From Alphaproteobacteria bacterium (GTDB lineage: Bacteria > Pseudomonadota > Alphaproteobacteria > UBA9655), in NCBI GenBank assembly GCA_019748065.1, contig JAIEQB010000009.1, positions 1 through 52,854 of the forward strand: a DNA stretch of 52,854 bases, written 5' to 3'. The notes under the pieces are model-generated. The model worked only from the letters and a program-made list of their open reading frames with translations, was not told the DNA's origin and made no database searches. This document shows positions 26,486 through 36,509 of this stretch, in pieces. Position 1 is the first letter of the stretch; the number at the start of each line of letters is the position of its first letter. Both the position numbers and the translations under genes were made by a program.

Positions 26486-27670
26486 ATGTCAACAACCCTA
26501 GATCCTATTAACGCCTTTACCCAACTCATTCCCTCTTCACCCCTTAAAACCCAAAATGATTTCCTCTTAGGATATAACTTTGCTGTTAAGGATGTCTTTG
26601 ATGTGAAGGGATTTCGAACACAAGGGGGAAATCCTGATTATTTTGCTGGGGCGAGTGTTGCTGAAACAACAGCTCCTGCTGTTTCCATTTTGCAAGAAGC
26701 TGGAGCCCATTTAATTGCCAAAACACAAACCGATGAGTTAGGAGGAAGCCTTTTTGGACTTAACGAGCATTACGGCGCTCCCCTGAACTCTCATTCACCT
26801 GACCGCGTCCCTGGCGGCTCTTCGAGTGGGTCGGCAGCTGCAGTTGCAGCTAACCTTGTGGATTTTGCTCTTGGTGCTGATACCAGTGGATCCGTAAGAG
26901 CCCCTGCAAGTTTTTGTGGGATATACGGTCTTCGACCTACTTTTGGTCAAATCCCAACAACTGGGGTTTTGCCCATTTCTTCTCATTTAGACACGGTAGG
27001 GATATTTGGCCGCCATCCTGATGTGATTACTCAAGTTTTAAATGTTTATGGAATAAAAGAACAGAATGAAATCAAGCGGCTTAAAATTATTCCAAGTTTG
27101 ATGAACCACTTACAGGGCTCTCTCCTAAAAGCTTTCCGAGAAAGGTTGGAGGATATTCAACAATTAACATCCTCCTCTGTTGACCTCCTTATTGAAGAAG
27201 AGACACTGATCCACTGGAGCAGTGTTATTAGAACAATTGCCATGTACGATTTATGGCAGGTCCATAAGGACTGGGTTCTAAAGTCAAATCCCATCTTTGG
27301 TGCAATTATCAATGACCGCCTTAAATTAGCCCGCTCAATTTCCTTTGAAGATTACAGAAAAGCTCTGGCCCAACAAAAAAAAATACGCTCTTTTATGGAA
27401 GATCACTTAGAATCAGGAGAGGTTGCTGTGTTTCCAACGGTTCATGATATCCCGCCCCTCCTTTCAAGCTCTCTCCCTCACCTCAAGGACTTTGCCCTTA
27501 AGGCCTCCCGCCATACATGTATAGCAGCTCTCAGCGGTTTTCCAGAAATGACCCTACCACTGCATAATAAACTTGGAAATGGAGCCTTAGGAATGAGCTT
27601 TTTGGCGAGAGCAGGAGAAGATGTATCCTTAGCTACTTTTGCGTCAAAAGTTCATTCAATCCTTTGTTAA
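26486..27670 (+). CDS. Amidase-signature hydrolase
   Basis: 394 aa, amidase signature family (GatA/allophanate hydrolase-like). The Ser-cisSer-Lys machinery is visible: Lys35 in FAVKDVFD, the GGSSSGS loop at 110-116 and the likely nucleophile Ser136 in ADTSGSVRAP. This family hydrolyses amides to a carboxylate and ammonia. The protein is at the short end for the family, and the substrate cannot be told. I use the ATG at 26486 because homology begins soon after it; a TTG 45 bp upstream is possible. It converges with an MFS transporter gene (10-bp gap), and a LysR gene follows, so uptake and hydrolysis of a small amide is a reasonable idea. Confidence 0.87.
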   Translation: MSTTLDPINAFTQLIPSSPLKTQNDFLLGYNFAVKDVFDVKGFRTQGGNPDYFAGASVAETTAPAVSILQEAGAHLIAKTQTDELGGSLFGLNEHYGAPLNSHSPDRVPGGSSSGSAAAVAANLVDFALGADTSGSVRAPASFCGIYGLRPTFGQIPTTGVLPISSHLDTVGIFGRHPDVITQVLNVYGIKEQNEIKRLKIIPSLMNHLQGSLLKAFRERLEDIQQLTSSSVDLLIEEETLIHWSSVIRTIAMYDLWQVHKDWVLKSNPIFGAIINDRLKLARSISFEDYRKALAQQKKIRSFMEDHLESGEVAVFPTVHDIPPLLSSSLPHLKDFALKASRHTCIAALSGFPEMTLPLHNKLGNGALGMSFLARAGEDVSLATFASKVHSILC

Positions 27671-27680
27671 AATTACTTCT

Positions 27681-28952
27681 TTAGAAAGCATAGGAATTGG
27701 CTAAGCTTGGTTTCATAAGAATTCGTTTTTGAACTTTTGAAGAAGCTATAATAGAAACACCCGCAATAAGAGCTCCAAAGAGTATCCAAACCGCCGGCCA
27801 GTTAAGATGTTGAGTCTGATTTATAATATATACAAGAAAAACTGGGGTGAGACCACCAAACAAAGAAATCCCTAAGCTTAAACTAAATGATACGCCTCGA
27901 CAGCGCCCTTTCACATCAAAAAGGCTTGCCGTAAGCCCATTGGCTGGCCCCACGAATAGGCCTGCCAATATGGAAAGGATTATTTCTCCTTGGATCATAA
28001 GTGATAACTCCCCAGATCGTATAAGCCAAAAGGCAGGATATGCGAGCAAAAGAGTGGCTAAAACAATCGTTAACATGACTTTCTGGGGGCCAAATTTATC
28101 GGCCATATATCCGGCTAAAGCAAGGCAAAACATATACACGACAAGTCCAAGCGTGATGATGGAGAGGGTTGTTGACATCGATAGAGAGGTCACAAGCGTA
28201 TGATAATGTCCCATAAAAACAAAGGGAACGTAGTAAAGAACACCGATAAAGCACCCGATTCCAAAAGTGATAAAAAGGGAAGAAAAGTTGTTTTTAATAA
28301 GATCAACAAAGCTTTCAGTCCCTTCTTTCTGTGCTTTATTAAAGGCTGAAGTTTCTTGTGTATTCTTTCGTATATAAAAGCCTATCAAGCCAATAGGAAA
28401 ACTTAAAAGAAAAGGGACCCTCCATCCCCAGTCTGGCATTGCCTCAAGGGCACAAAGAGAGGCCATGCTAGAGGCAGCGAGCATACCCACCACGGATGAA
28501 GCGGTCACCAAACTTCCAGAAAAGTATATTCTATCTTCTTTGGCGTGCTCGATCACAAAAATAGCCGCCCCGCTAAATTCTCCTCCAGCGCATAAGCCCT
28601 GTAATAAGCGACAAAGGGACAGTGCAATGGGGGCTAAAAGCCCTATTTGGCTATAGGTAGGCAAAAGACCGATTAAACTGGTGGGAAGGACAACAGCAAG
28701 AATGGAGATCACCATGGCTTTTTTTCGCCCAAAGGTATCCCCAATATAGCCAAAAACAATGCCTCCAAGAGGACGAATTAAGAAACCGGCTGCAAAAATG
28801 CAATAACTGGCAATTAAAGCTGCAATCGGATCTTCTTTCGGAAAAAAAAGAGTTGAGAATATGGGGGCTAAAAGCCCAAAAAGGGCAAAGTCATAAAACT
28901 CTAAGGCCGTTCCAATAAAAGCAGCTGCAAAGTTTTTTCCTTGTTTTTGCAT
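27681..28952 (-). CDS. MFS transporter, MHS (metabolite:H+ symporter) type
   Basis: 423 aa with about 12 hydrophobic segments. The N-terminus (GTALEFYDFALFGLLAP) and the first cytoplasmic loop motif (GYIGDTFGRKKAM, the G-x-x-x-D-x-x-G-R-[KR] MFS signature) match the MHS subfamily, which includes transporters for proline/betaine, citrate and shikimate. It should import a small organic molecule with protons across the inner membrane. It lies between the convergent amidase gene and the LysR gene upstream on the same strand, a typical catabolic arrangement. Substrate not predictable. Confidence 0.88.
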   Translation of the reverse strand: MQKQGKNFAAAFIGTALEFYDFALFGLLAPIFSTLFFPKEDPIAALIASYCIFAAGFLIRPLGGIVFGYIGDTFGRKKAMVISILAVVLPTSLIGLLPTYSQIGLLAPIALSLCRLLQGLCAGGEFSGAAIFVIEHAKEDRIYFSGSLVTASSVVGMLAASSMASLCALEAMPDWGWRVPFLLSFPIGLIGFYIRKNTQETSAFNKAQKEGTESFVDLIKNNFSSLFITFGIGCFIGVLYYVPFVFMGHYHTLVTSLSMSTTLSIITLGLVVYMFCLALAGYMADKFGPQKVMLTIVLATLLLAYPAFWLIRSGELSLMIQGEIILSILAGLFVGPANGLTASLFDVKGRCRGVSFSLSLGISLFGGLTPVFLVYIINQTQHLNWPAVWILFGALIAGVSIIASSKVQKRILMKPSLANSYAF

Positions 28953-29087
28953 AGTGAACCTCTCTTATTTTTTTCTTTATAGCATAGCGAGTGTTATAGT
29001 TAGTATTAAATTTAAATTAGAGATTTTGGAAGGGGAAAATTTATTTAGAAAATATTTTTATTTGTTTTCAAATAAATATGGATATTT

Positions 29088-29993
29088 TTAAGCTACATAT
29101 TTTCTATGATGATCTCTTACATAAGCTTGAAGATAACTCTCTAATACGTCGATTTTTTTGATTCCTTTAAGTTGTATGGGGTATGTAAAATAAATATCAA
29201 TGCATGGGCCGGATACTTCTGGAAGAATTTCCACTAAACCAGAGTCTTTAAGTAATGGAGATTCTTGTGAGAAAGAGATAATCCCAAAACCATTTATCCC
29301 AAAATGAAACAAAGTTCGAAGAGAGTTTGCGCTAAGGTAGGGTTTGTGAATTGTTTTATTTTTCCCCTTAAGATTTAAATGCCAATTAATGTTATCAAAA
29401 AGATAAATCTTTTCAGGGCCAAATCCAATCAAACGATGATCTTCAAGGTCTTCAATTGTTTTGGGAGTCCCATATTTTTGAACATAATCTTTACTGGCAT
29501 AAAGCCTTCGATTCCAACTCATGAGAAAGTTCTGAATCAATTCGGGTTGATCAGGCACATAAGGTTGAAGGGCAGCATGAACCTCTAAGGACTCCACATC
29601 AAGCGGCCCATCTTTGGCAAAAATCGATAAGTTAATACTTGGATAACGCTTTAAAAAATCAGGAAGAATTGAATAAAGCCAGGTATCAACAAGGCCTATG
29701 TTTGTTCCCAAACTAAGATCTCCGTGAGGTTCAGAGAGTTCGTTTTGAATTTGCGTCAAGGCAAGTTCTGAAAAGACGAACATTTTCTCAGTGTTTTGGA
29801 AGAGGAGCTCTCCATGCTTTGTAAGAACTAAACGTTTAGGTAGTCTCTTAAATAACTTATGTCCAATTTGATGTTCAAGATCGATAATTTGACGGCTAAT
29901 CGCTGATTGAGAGATGTTTAAATGTTGGCCTGTTTTTGTAAAGCTTTCCAGCTTTGCAACATAATAAAATGTTTTTAACCTATCCCACTGCAC
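29088..29993 (-). CDS. LysR-family transcriptional regulator
   Basis: 301 aa. The N-terminal winged helix-turn-helix (residues about 3-62, with FTKTGQHLNISQSAISRQI as the recognition part) is followed by a linker helix and a substrate-binding domain up to residue about 290. The start is GTG at 29993 with AGAGG upstream; the MQWDRLKTF beginning fits the family. It probably controls the neighbouring transporter gene or the amidase in response to their substrate. The first ~28 codons and the leader exist as an inverted broken copy at 24561-24755. Confidence 0.9.
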   Translation of the reverse strand: MQWDRLKTFYYVAKLESFTKTGQHLNISQSAISRQIIDLEHQIGHKLFKRLPKRLVLTKHGELLFQNTEKMFVFSELALTQIQNELSEPHGDLSLGTNIGLVDTWLYSILPDFLKRYPSINLSIFAKDGPLDVESLEVHAALQPYVPDQPELIQNFLMSWNRRLYASKDYVQKYGTPKTIEDLEDHRLIGFGPEKIYLFDNINWHLNLKGKNKTIHKPYLSANSLRTLFHFGINGFGIISFSQESPLLKDSGLVEILPEVSGPCIDIYFTYPIQLKGIKKIDVLESYLQAYVRDHHRKYVA

Positions 29994-30122
29994 AACCTCT
30001 ACCTATCTCCCTAATTTTAGTTGTTTTTCATTTTTAAATTTACCTCTAAAAATAGCAAATAAAAAAGTAATTTTAGCAGGCAGAAAGTAAGAAACAAGTA
30101 GCTGAATTATGTCAAAGAAGTC
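29994..30122 (+). other. LysR leader and truncated HTH remnant at the traD boundary
   Basis: This spacer holds the counterpart of the small HTH frame seen at 24462-24620: AAACAAGTAGCTGAATTATG, then an abrupt switch at about 30112 to TCAAAGAAGTCTCACAC, which also borders the traD copy at 24937. The junction marks a rearrangement breakpoint. Confidence 0.5.
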
Positions 30123-31985
30123 TCACACTAACGCCTCGTTTTCTTCTTCTGAATTTTCAGGAACGACGATGACTTCTTGCTTTACTGGCTTCTTTTTAGT
30201 TCTTTTTACTATCGGTTTTGCTTCACTTTCCTGAGTCTCTTCGTAATTCATTGGTTTCTCCGGCTTTAGCAAAAAAGCCTCCACACTTGACCTCAAAGGC
30301 TTTTGATAAGTCATTTGCAGTTTTGTACAAGGATAATCGCCGGGAAGTTTGATGTAGCATTCGAGATCTTCGAGTTGAGAGAGTTCAGTCGGCATCACAA
30401 GGGGCTTTTGGCGAGTGTGATGGCTCAAGGAAACACCATCGCGCATACTGTTGGCACCGTAGGAGATGTTTTCTTGGGGCTCAATTTCTTCCTTATCGCC
30501 CAGAACCTTTGAAATCCATGCTTGGGTTGAGGGCTCGGTGCAACGAAAGAAGACTTTGGTATTGAAAAGATCGAGCATGGATTCAGCGCCTTGCCGGCCG
30601 TAAATTTCTTCCAGTTGAGGTTTGCTTTGAAAGCCTACGAGGAAACACCCTCCGTATTTCCGCCCCTCCGCAAGGCCCATGTGGAGGCTGGGGAGTTTTT
30701 GAAGAGCAGCTAGCTCATCGATGATAAACCAAAGACGCCTGTTATAATCCTCTGGCAATACCATCAAAGCATTAATGGCCATATCCACCCAAGCAGAGAT
30801 GAGGGGCTTTAAAGTTTGACGCTGGTCAGAGCGAGCAGTAATGAAAATAATCCCTTTCTGTTTCTCATTCATAACCCAATTTCGTAGAGAGAAAGGACTT
30901 ATCTCAGGAGAGAGTGCATTCTCCAACTGTCTCAGACCTTCAACGTAAGAAGAGAGAACACTTCGGATAGATTGGGTTGTTTTTTCATTGCTGGCACAAG
31001 TTAGAGTGGCGGCTTCTGTGCCTTTAAAGAAGTCCTCAAACTCTTTCTCTGAAGAGGAGAGAAGAAATGTTGTGAGTTTGTCTATATCTTGTGTTCCTTG
31101 GAATGCAAACTTGCGGAGAGCCGCTTTCAGGACAGCTCGGCTAGCATTATCCCAAAAAGGATCCTTGATATGCTTGTTTTCAGGGATAAAAGAGTTGGTG
31201 AGGACATCATAATGGGACGCCAAATGACAATCGACCCAGGGATGCCAAAATTGTGATCTGATATCTAAGGGATTGAGGATAAAATCTGTCTTTTTATTGT
31301 AATACCGGGAAATATAGCTCCCTGTCACATCAACAATGATGGCTTTGTCTCCACGTTTTCTTATTTGAGGTAGGAGATTATGAAAAGCATTGGTTTTTCC
31401 TGATCCCGTCGTTCCTGTCATAAGAAGGTGGGACGTTTCCTTGTTTTTAACAAGAGGGAGAGTTTCTAAGGTAAGGTCAGAGGCTTCACCTTTTCTTTTT
31501 AAGAGCCTCGCAAGCTTAGAAAACTCCATAAAGCTATTTCCCCGTTGATGCTTGGCTTGTCTATACGCCCGTCCCAGAAGAAACCACAAAGCCATAAGAG
31601 TTAGAAAAGATAACCCGGCCCATTCCAGGCTTTTATAGGCAATGTCTTTTAAAGCTATTTCCATTTGATCAGTTGTCTTTTTAAGAAACGGGTCTTTTAG
31701 GATACTGAGACAGCTCCTACGATAAGGCTTGCCTTTAAGAGGGAGGTAATCTTGATATAGTTCTGGATGTTTTTGGACAGGATTTGTGGCGAGCATAAAT
31801 CTTGCCCAAGAGGTTTGAGAGAGAGCTCTCCATCCATGTTCCGGAAGCTGATAGCTTTTCCAGGCAAAACATGAAACTCCCATTACAAAGGCTACAACAA
31901 TCCCTGCAACAAAGATTTGCTTGAACATGTGGAGTTGGTGGATATGAACTTGCCCCCCTTGGGTGAGGGTTTTAAAGAAGGCCAT
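30123..31985 (-). CDS. traD: Type IV secretion coupling protein TraD
   Basis: 620-aa coupling protein of the F-type system. There are two N-terminal membrane segments (about residues 24-42 and 122-138), Walker A GTTGSGKT at 191-198 and Walker B LWFIIDELAAL near 415-425. The C-terminal tail is charged, with many Glu, Lys and Val, and ends EEENEALV. TraD brings the relaxase-DNA complex to the secretion channel with ATP. It is the last tra gene of the operon, 2 bp after traG. The relaxase gene traI, which often follows, is absent here. Part of the gene is duplicated at 24937-25441. Confidence 0.93.
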   Translation of the reverse strand: MAFFKTLTQGGQVHIHQLHMFKQIFVAGIVVAFVMGVSCFAWKSYQLPEHGWRALSQTSWARFMLATNPVQKHPELYQDYLPLKGKPYRRSCLSILKDPFLKKTTDQMEIALKDIAYKSLEWAGLSFLTLMALWFLLGRAYRQAKHQRGNSFMEFSKLARLLKRKGEASDLTLETLPLVKNKETSHLLMTGTTGSGKTNAFHNLLPQIRKRGDKAIIVDVTGSYISRYYNKKTDFILNPLDIRSQFWHPWVDCHLASHYDVLTNSFIPENKHIKDPFWDNASRAVLKAALRKFAFQGTQDIDKLTTFLLSSSEKEFEDFFKGTEAATLTCASNEKTTQSIRSVLSSYVEGLRQLENALSPEISPFSLRNWVMNEKQKGIIFITARSDQRQTLKPLISAWVDMAINALMVLPEDYNRRLWFIIDELAALQKLPSLHMGLAEGRKYGGCFLVGFQSKPQLEEIYGRQGAESMLDLFNTKVFFRCTEPSTQAWISKVLGDKEEIEPQENISYGANSMRDGVSLSHHTRQKPLVMPTELSQLEDLECYIKLPGDYPCTKLQMTYQKPLRSSVEAFLLKPEKPMNYEETQESEAKPIVKRTKKKPVKQEVIVVPENSEEENEALV

Positions 31986-31987
31986 TA

Positions 31988-34804
31988 TTATTTCCTATTC
32001 AGTGGTGAGTTGTGAGGTGTTTTGTCTTTAGGCATCTCCTTAGAGGAATCGAACAGTTCATCGAGTCCTACAGTCGAGACAGCAGACCACCCAATTTGTT
32101 TCAGGTTACTGCCCACAACCGTTTGATTTCTCCCTGTCTCCACCTTTTCCTGGAGTGGAATAAGCTCCTGGGCATGTTCTTTTTGCCGGGCTTTAAGCCT
32201 TGCCTTTGCTTGTGCTTGTTGATTAGTAACCTCTTTTTTGAGGCCGGATTCTTGGAATGTTTCTTCCCTTAGCCCTAGGCTTTGTCCTTTCTGTTTTAGG
32301 GATTCCGTATTTTTATCATACTGAGATTCAATTTCGTGATCAGCTTTGAAAGCATTGGATTGACCTTGATACTGACTCTCAATTTCTTGATTGAGTTGGG
32401 ACGTATTGATCCGCCTGATATCGTAGGTGGGATGATCTTTCTTAAATCCATCCACATAGGCTTCATACTCAGCTCCACCTGCATTAAGGATAGCAACAGC
32501 TCGTTGCATGCCAATGGGGTTTGAAACCCCAGGACTAGCCCCTGGTCCAGTATTGATCGGCTGTTTTGCCACATACTCAAGGAGAGCTTGTGTCAGATTG
32601 CGAGATTCTTGGAAGTCTCGTCTTTGACTGCTGGCAACAGAATCGGAAGCCTCTTTCATTTTATTGTGAGCAACTGTAGCTTCTTCTCTTAAATGATGGG
32701 CTTTATTGAGACTTGCGGCTGCACCCGTTGCCAATTCAGCACCCTTGATATCATTCCGGCTTTCCATGTCAGAGTGAGCTGCAGAAACCACTGTGTCCAG
32801 GCTATAGCTGTATCCCTTCTGATCAGCGATGGCTTGAGCCTTTTGCAGTTGTTCCGAGTGGGCTGTGGAGCCTGAAAGACGGGTGCTTCCTTCGATGCTT
32901 GCTCCTAACCATTTTGGCGTTCCTGCCTGGATGCCAATAGCCAACTCATGGGCTCGAGATTTTGAAACACCCAGGTTTTCACTAATATCTTTTGTAAAGT
33001 TATGGTGGTCTTGAAGGGCTTTGACCTCATTACTTGTGAGAGTTTTACTATCACTTTCATGTTTTGAAAAGTCAGAGCCAAGCCTTTCCATGACATTAGC
33101 TGTTTGCTGCACGGCTGTATCCATTGAGTGTCCTGCTGCAATACTTTTTGATTCAGCAACACTTTGCGCTTCATGAAGACGTTGTTGATGCTCTCGGCTT
33201 GTATTGACGGTGCCCATAATTTGAACGCTTAAATGAGACATGGCTTGATCATTAAAGGCCTGTTTGCCGTCGGCAAAGGTGTTGGTCTCAATCCCTGAAG
33301 TTCCCATGGCTTTAAATTGAGAGGCATTATAGCTTGGACTCGTGTTGTGCTGAAAAGCTGTTGTGTTCTGATAGGTTTGGGTGCCCATACTGACATTACC
33401 TAAACTGATATTGCCAGAGACGGCTTCAGAAGCCGCTCCACTGGCTGCACTCTGCATGGCTGAGCCTAAGTGCTGAGCAAGACCCACAAAAGCTGCTGCG
33501 CCTTGTTTGAGTATTCCGTAAGAGATAAAGGGGATACTCACAGAAAGCCACGCCGCTAAAGTTACCATGTCCGCATTGGCATTAATAATGGCGGAGGAGT
33601 TGATAAGAGTGAGTCCATTTTGTGCTCCGAGGCTCATAGTTTCTGACTTTCCATAGAGAGTCATAATCAAATTTAAAATGGCATAAAGAGGAGCCCATAG
33701 CTGGGTCCAAACAAGAATTCCAAAGTAAGTCATCAACACTTTGTATCCATTCGGCAGCAACGCTAGAACCACAATGAAGATAAAGAGCCCATAGCTTAAA
33801 GCTTCAATGACATTCTTAAACAAAGGCAGTGTTCGTGCGGCAATTTCTCCTGCAACCGCATACGCCGTTCGTTGCTGAAGAAGAGCTTTTGTGGCCGCGT
33901 AATTAGATGGGGTTCCTAACTCAGAGAGTTTGTTATTACTGCCATCTTCAATGGCATTGATCATCATTTCTTGCTTGAGAAGAGTGGAGGCATCTTCAGC
34001 AATATCCGTCATAAGCCGGTAGCCCTGATCAAGGTTTGTAAAAAAAGCAGCTCTTGTCAGGTTTTGATTCTGAACACGACTTCCATAAATTTCTATGGCG
34101 CGTTCAATTTCAGCATTCCATAAGTTAGCAAGACTTGTCGCTCCATCCCTGCAGGTCACAATAGTTCCCGGGTTCTTTCCTGCTTTATAAAGAAACCCTA
34201 ATAGGGGGGAGGCTTGTGTTTTTACAAGTGCCCAGATATCAGGTGTATTCTGAAGATCAGTGAGAGTATATTTATGGCCAATCATCGCATCATATACGAC
34301 ACATTGATTCACAAACCGTTCCATATTGCCCTTAAATTCAGGATCCACAATTCGAAATTGCCCAACCTGACTCATCAATGAAGAAGCAAACACGGTTCCT
34401 GTCTGATGATAAGGCATATAATAAGGAAGACTAAAAACCGACTCCATCTGTTCTGTGATTCCTCGCCCGACTTGACTTACCAAACTTGCAAAAGCTCCTA
34501 AGGCAAAAGGCACGTGATCAACCTTGGCTCTCATTTTTGTGAGAGGATCATGAATCCAAATGGTCGTTTTAGGCAAAAAGAGAAGATTGGTTGCAATCAC
34601 AACCCACAAAAGCCACTTTAAGCCTTCTTCTAAACTGCTACGTACGAGCATGAGAATCAGCATATAAACTGACCCCACCATCAATCCAATACGGATGAGC
34701 GGCATCACCAATCCTGTATGATTTGTCTTAAATAATGCGGCTATCCCATTAAAGACCTGGACAAAGAGCTCTCCTCCCCCATAGGTGGTAATAACATGTT
34801 CCAT
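31988..34804 (-). CDS. traG: Conjugal transfer protein TraG
   Basis: 938 aa. The N-terminal half is membrane-embedded (hydrophobic segments near residues 36-80, 340-390 and 405-435), as in the TraG_N family. The C-terminal half is soluble, rich in Ala, Ser, Gln and Glu, and probably reaches through the periplasm. In F, TraG is needed for pilus assembly through its N-terminus and for mating-pair stabilisation and entry exclusion through its C-terminus. The ATG at 34804 follows the traH stop by one base, and traD follows after 2 bp. Confidence 0.9.
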   Translation of the reverse strand: MEHVITTYGGGELFVQVFNGIAALFKTNHTGLVMPLIRIGLMVGSVYMLILMLVRSSLEEGLKWLLWVVIATNLLFLPKTTIWIHDPLTKMRAKVDHVPFALGAFASLVSQVGRGITEQMESVFSLPYYMPYHQTGTVFASSLMSQVGQFRIVDPEFKGNMERFVNQCVVYDAMIGHKYTLTDLQNTPDIWALVKTQASPLLGFLYKAGKNPGTIVTCRDGATSLANLWNAEIERAIEIYGSRVQNQNLTRAAFFTNLDQGYRLMTDIAEDASTLLKQEMMINAIEDGSNNKLSELGTPSNYAATKALLQQRTAYAVAGEIAARTLPLFKNVIEALSYGLFIFIVVLALLPNGYKVLMTYFGILVWTQLWAPLYAILNLIMTLYGKSETMSLGAQNGLTLINSSAIINANADMVTLAAWLSVSIPFISYGILKQGAAAFVGLAQHLGSAMQSAASGAASEAVSGNISLGNVSMGTQTYQNTTAFQHNTSPSYNASQFKAMGTSGIETNTFADGKQAFNDQAMSHLSVQIMGTVNTSREHQQRLHEAQSVAESKSIAAGHSMDTAVQQTANVMERLGSDFSKHESDSKTLTSNEVKALQDHHNFTKDISENLGVSKSRAHELAIGIQAGTPKWLGASIEGSTRLSGSTAHSEQLQKAQAIADQKGYSYSLDTVVSAAHSDMESRNDIKGAELATGAAASLNKAHHLREEATVAHNKMKEASDSVASSQRRDFQESRNLTQALLEYVAKQPINTGPGASPGVSNPIGMQRAVAILNAGGAEYEAYVDGFKKDHPTYDIRRINTSQLNQEIESQYQGQSNAFKADHEIESQYDKNTESLKQKGQSLGLREETFQESGLKKEVTNQQAQAKARLKARQKEHAQELIPLQEKVETGRNQTVVGSNLKQIGWSAVSTVGLDELFDSSKEMPKDKTPHNSPLNRK

Positions 34805-34805
34805 C

Positions 34806-36260
34806 TTATTTTTCTCCAGCCTTTGTTCCTTGTTGAGAAGAAACGAACATGTTCTGCAGTTTGGATTCGACCTGTTGGGTCCTTTCTATTAAATCAAGGG
34901 TGATCGATATCTGTTCAAAAAGGGCTGTTCGCTTGGCATAGAGAAGCTTTCTTGAACTTGCAATGCCAGCTCTTAGCTCTTCAATCATGCCATCATTGAC
35001 TTGGACCTTTTTAAGCTGAGTGACGCTGTCCCACACAAGGGACATGACTTCATCGAGATACTGCAGGAGAATATCGTGAGCAATGGCTTCACTAAATTCT
35101 GTGATACTAAGAGGATTTCCTCCATTTTTAAATGCGACCTCTACAGCGATAATCTTTAACACAGGAATCATGGTTGAGTTGATAAAGCCCTGCTCTTCCT
35201 CAGAGAGCCTTCCATCAACACGAATCTTCTGTGAAATAGAAACCAGTATATTCTGAACTTTTGAAGAAAGGGCACTGACTTGGGGTAAAGATACACTCTG
35301 CAATGTAGGACTAAGACACCTATCTTCACTTTGATCGTCACACCTATAAACCTGAGCAGGGACATTGCCTGTTAACAAGGCTGCTATCAATTGAGGATCA
35401 TTGCTCTTTGAAGGGAGGACCTTAACTTCTAATCCCTCGCCTACACGTCTTGAAACGATGGTGCCGGAGAGAGTCATAAAGAACTCAGCCAGTTCCCTAT
35501 TATGAGCTAAAAAGCCATTCTTTAAAATGGCTTTCCAAGCCACATTAAACTCATCACCCAACATATCTCTAAATCCTGGTCTTTCAGCTTTCCGATTTAA
35601 GACATCTTCTCTTTGGACTTCAGAGCCACATTTTTGCCGTCCTTGAGCCCAATCGGTTGCAATGCCAAGATCTTTACTCATAGCGTTACAAAGCAATTGA
35701 GAGCTGGCATCCGATTGAGGCCACACGCCTCCTACAAGCGTTGCTGCGGCTTCGCAGGAGTTAATGCTTTGATTAGTCATCTTTTGGACCTTAGCAAGCA
35801 GATCATCGAGTACACTCTTAATCTGAGGCGTTACAGTTGCTAGAGCGAGATTAAAGGCATAGCCACTTGCGTTACTTCCAATATTCCGGAGAAGGGTAAT
35901 AAACTGCTGGGCATTGATATAACTAAACCCTCCCATAAAGAGATCAATGCCTCCACACCCGGCACGATAATGAGGCAGCTGCAAAGAAAGCAAATCCGCA
36001 TTATTGACTTTCGATCGAGCAAAGAGACTTCCACCTGTATAAAAGCCGCCTGTTTGATCTTGATAACCTCCTCCCTCAGTGACGTTATGAGCCATGCCAA
36101 GAGTACGAAAAGCTCTCTCAAGATTCGCTTGCATGCCATGGGCTAGAGAGCTGCTCAATATAAGAAGCAATAAAGAAAACTTTGCCCAAATAAGTTTGGT
36201 TTCGATGAAGTTAATTTTTCGCGAACTTATTGATTTTAAATAAATAAAAATCATCGCCAC
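34806..36260 (-). CDS. traH: Conjugal transfer protein TraH
   Basis: 484 aa with a signal peptide (hydrophobic stretch at about residues 24-42, ending LAHG). The TraH family pattern is visible: HYRAGCGGIDLFMGGFSYIN early on, an NSCEAAATLVGGVWPQSD block, and a coiled-coil-like C-terminal region. TraH is a periplasmic protein required for F-pilus assembly with TraF, TraU, TraW and TrbC. The gene is separated from traF by an inverted relBE-like module, so it may need read-through across about 760 bp or its own promoter in 36261-36509. Confidence 0.9.
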   Translation of the reverse strand: MAMIFIYLKSISSRKINFIETKLIWAKFSLLLLILSSSLAHGMQANLERAFRTLGMAHNVTEGGGYQDQTGGFYTGGSLFARSKVNNADLLSLQLPHYRAGCGGIDLFMGGFSYINAQQFITLLRNIGSNASGYAFNLALATVTPQIKSVLDDLLAKVQKMTNQSINSCEAAATLVGGVWPQSDASSQLLCNAMSKDLGIATDWAQGRQKCGSEVQREDVLNRKAERPGFRDMLGDEFNVAWKAILKNGFLAHNRELAEFFMTLSGTIVSRRVGEGLEVKVLPSKSNDPQLIAALLTGNVPAQVYRCDDQSEDRCLSPTLQSVSLPQVSALSSKVQNILVSISQKIRVDGRLSEEEQGFINSTMIPVLKIIAVEVAFKNGGNPLSITEFSEAIAHDILLQYLDEVMSLVWDSVTQLKKVQVNDGMIEELRAGIASSRKLLYAKRTALFEQISITLDLIERTQQVESKLQNMFVSSQQGTKAGEK

Positions 36261-36509
36261 CTCTTCCTTATTGTTGTAATGTCACATCTAGGCCTCCGCC
36301 CAAACTCTTTCTCTCTGCTATGCATATTAAGAAGAAAGAGACTACTCTCTAGGTTCCTTTGAGACACCTCCCTGTGCTCATAGGGATCTAGAGGTTTTTT
36401 TCTCAGTCCTAAGAAAAAGAGTTTTTTAAAATCCAGTTTTTCAAAACGCACTTGTCTTTCTTTTCGATAAGAACCATGTATAATATGAGAATATTTAAGG
36501 AGAAATGTC
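36261..36509. other. Spacer between traH and relB-like gene
   Basis: Divergent intergenic region. The promoter of the relBE-like pair lies at its right end. A minus-strand open frame of 86 codons across it has no family resemblance and its composition is unlike its neighbours, so I do not call it a gene. Confidence 0.5.
36479..36502 (+). promoter_or_regulatory. -10 box and ribosome site of relBE-like operon
   Basis: TATAAT at 36479-36484 is a perfect -10 box. AAGGAG at 36497-36502 lies seven bases before the ATG at 36510. No good -35 is found at 17 bp; TTGTCT lies about 21 bp upstream of the -10. Confidence 0.55.

Noticed and set aside
26338-26529. 63-codon minus-strand frame over the structured element before the amidase
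   Set aside because: It is a by-product of the inverted repeats, has no ribosome site and overlaps the amidase start.
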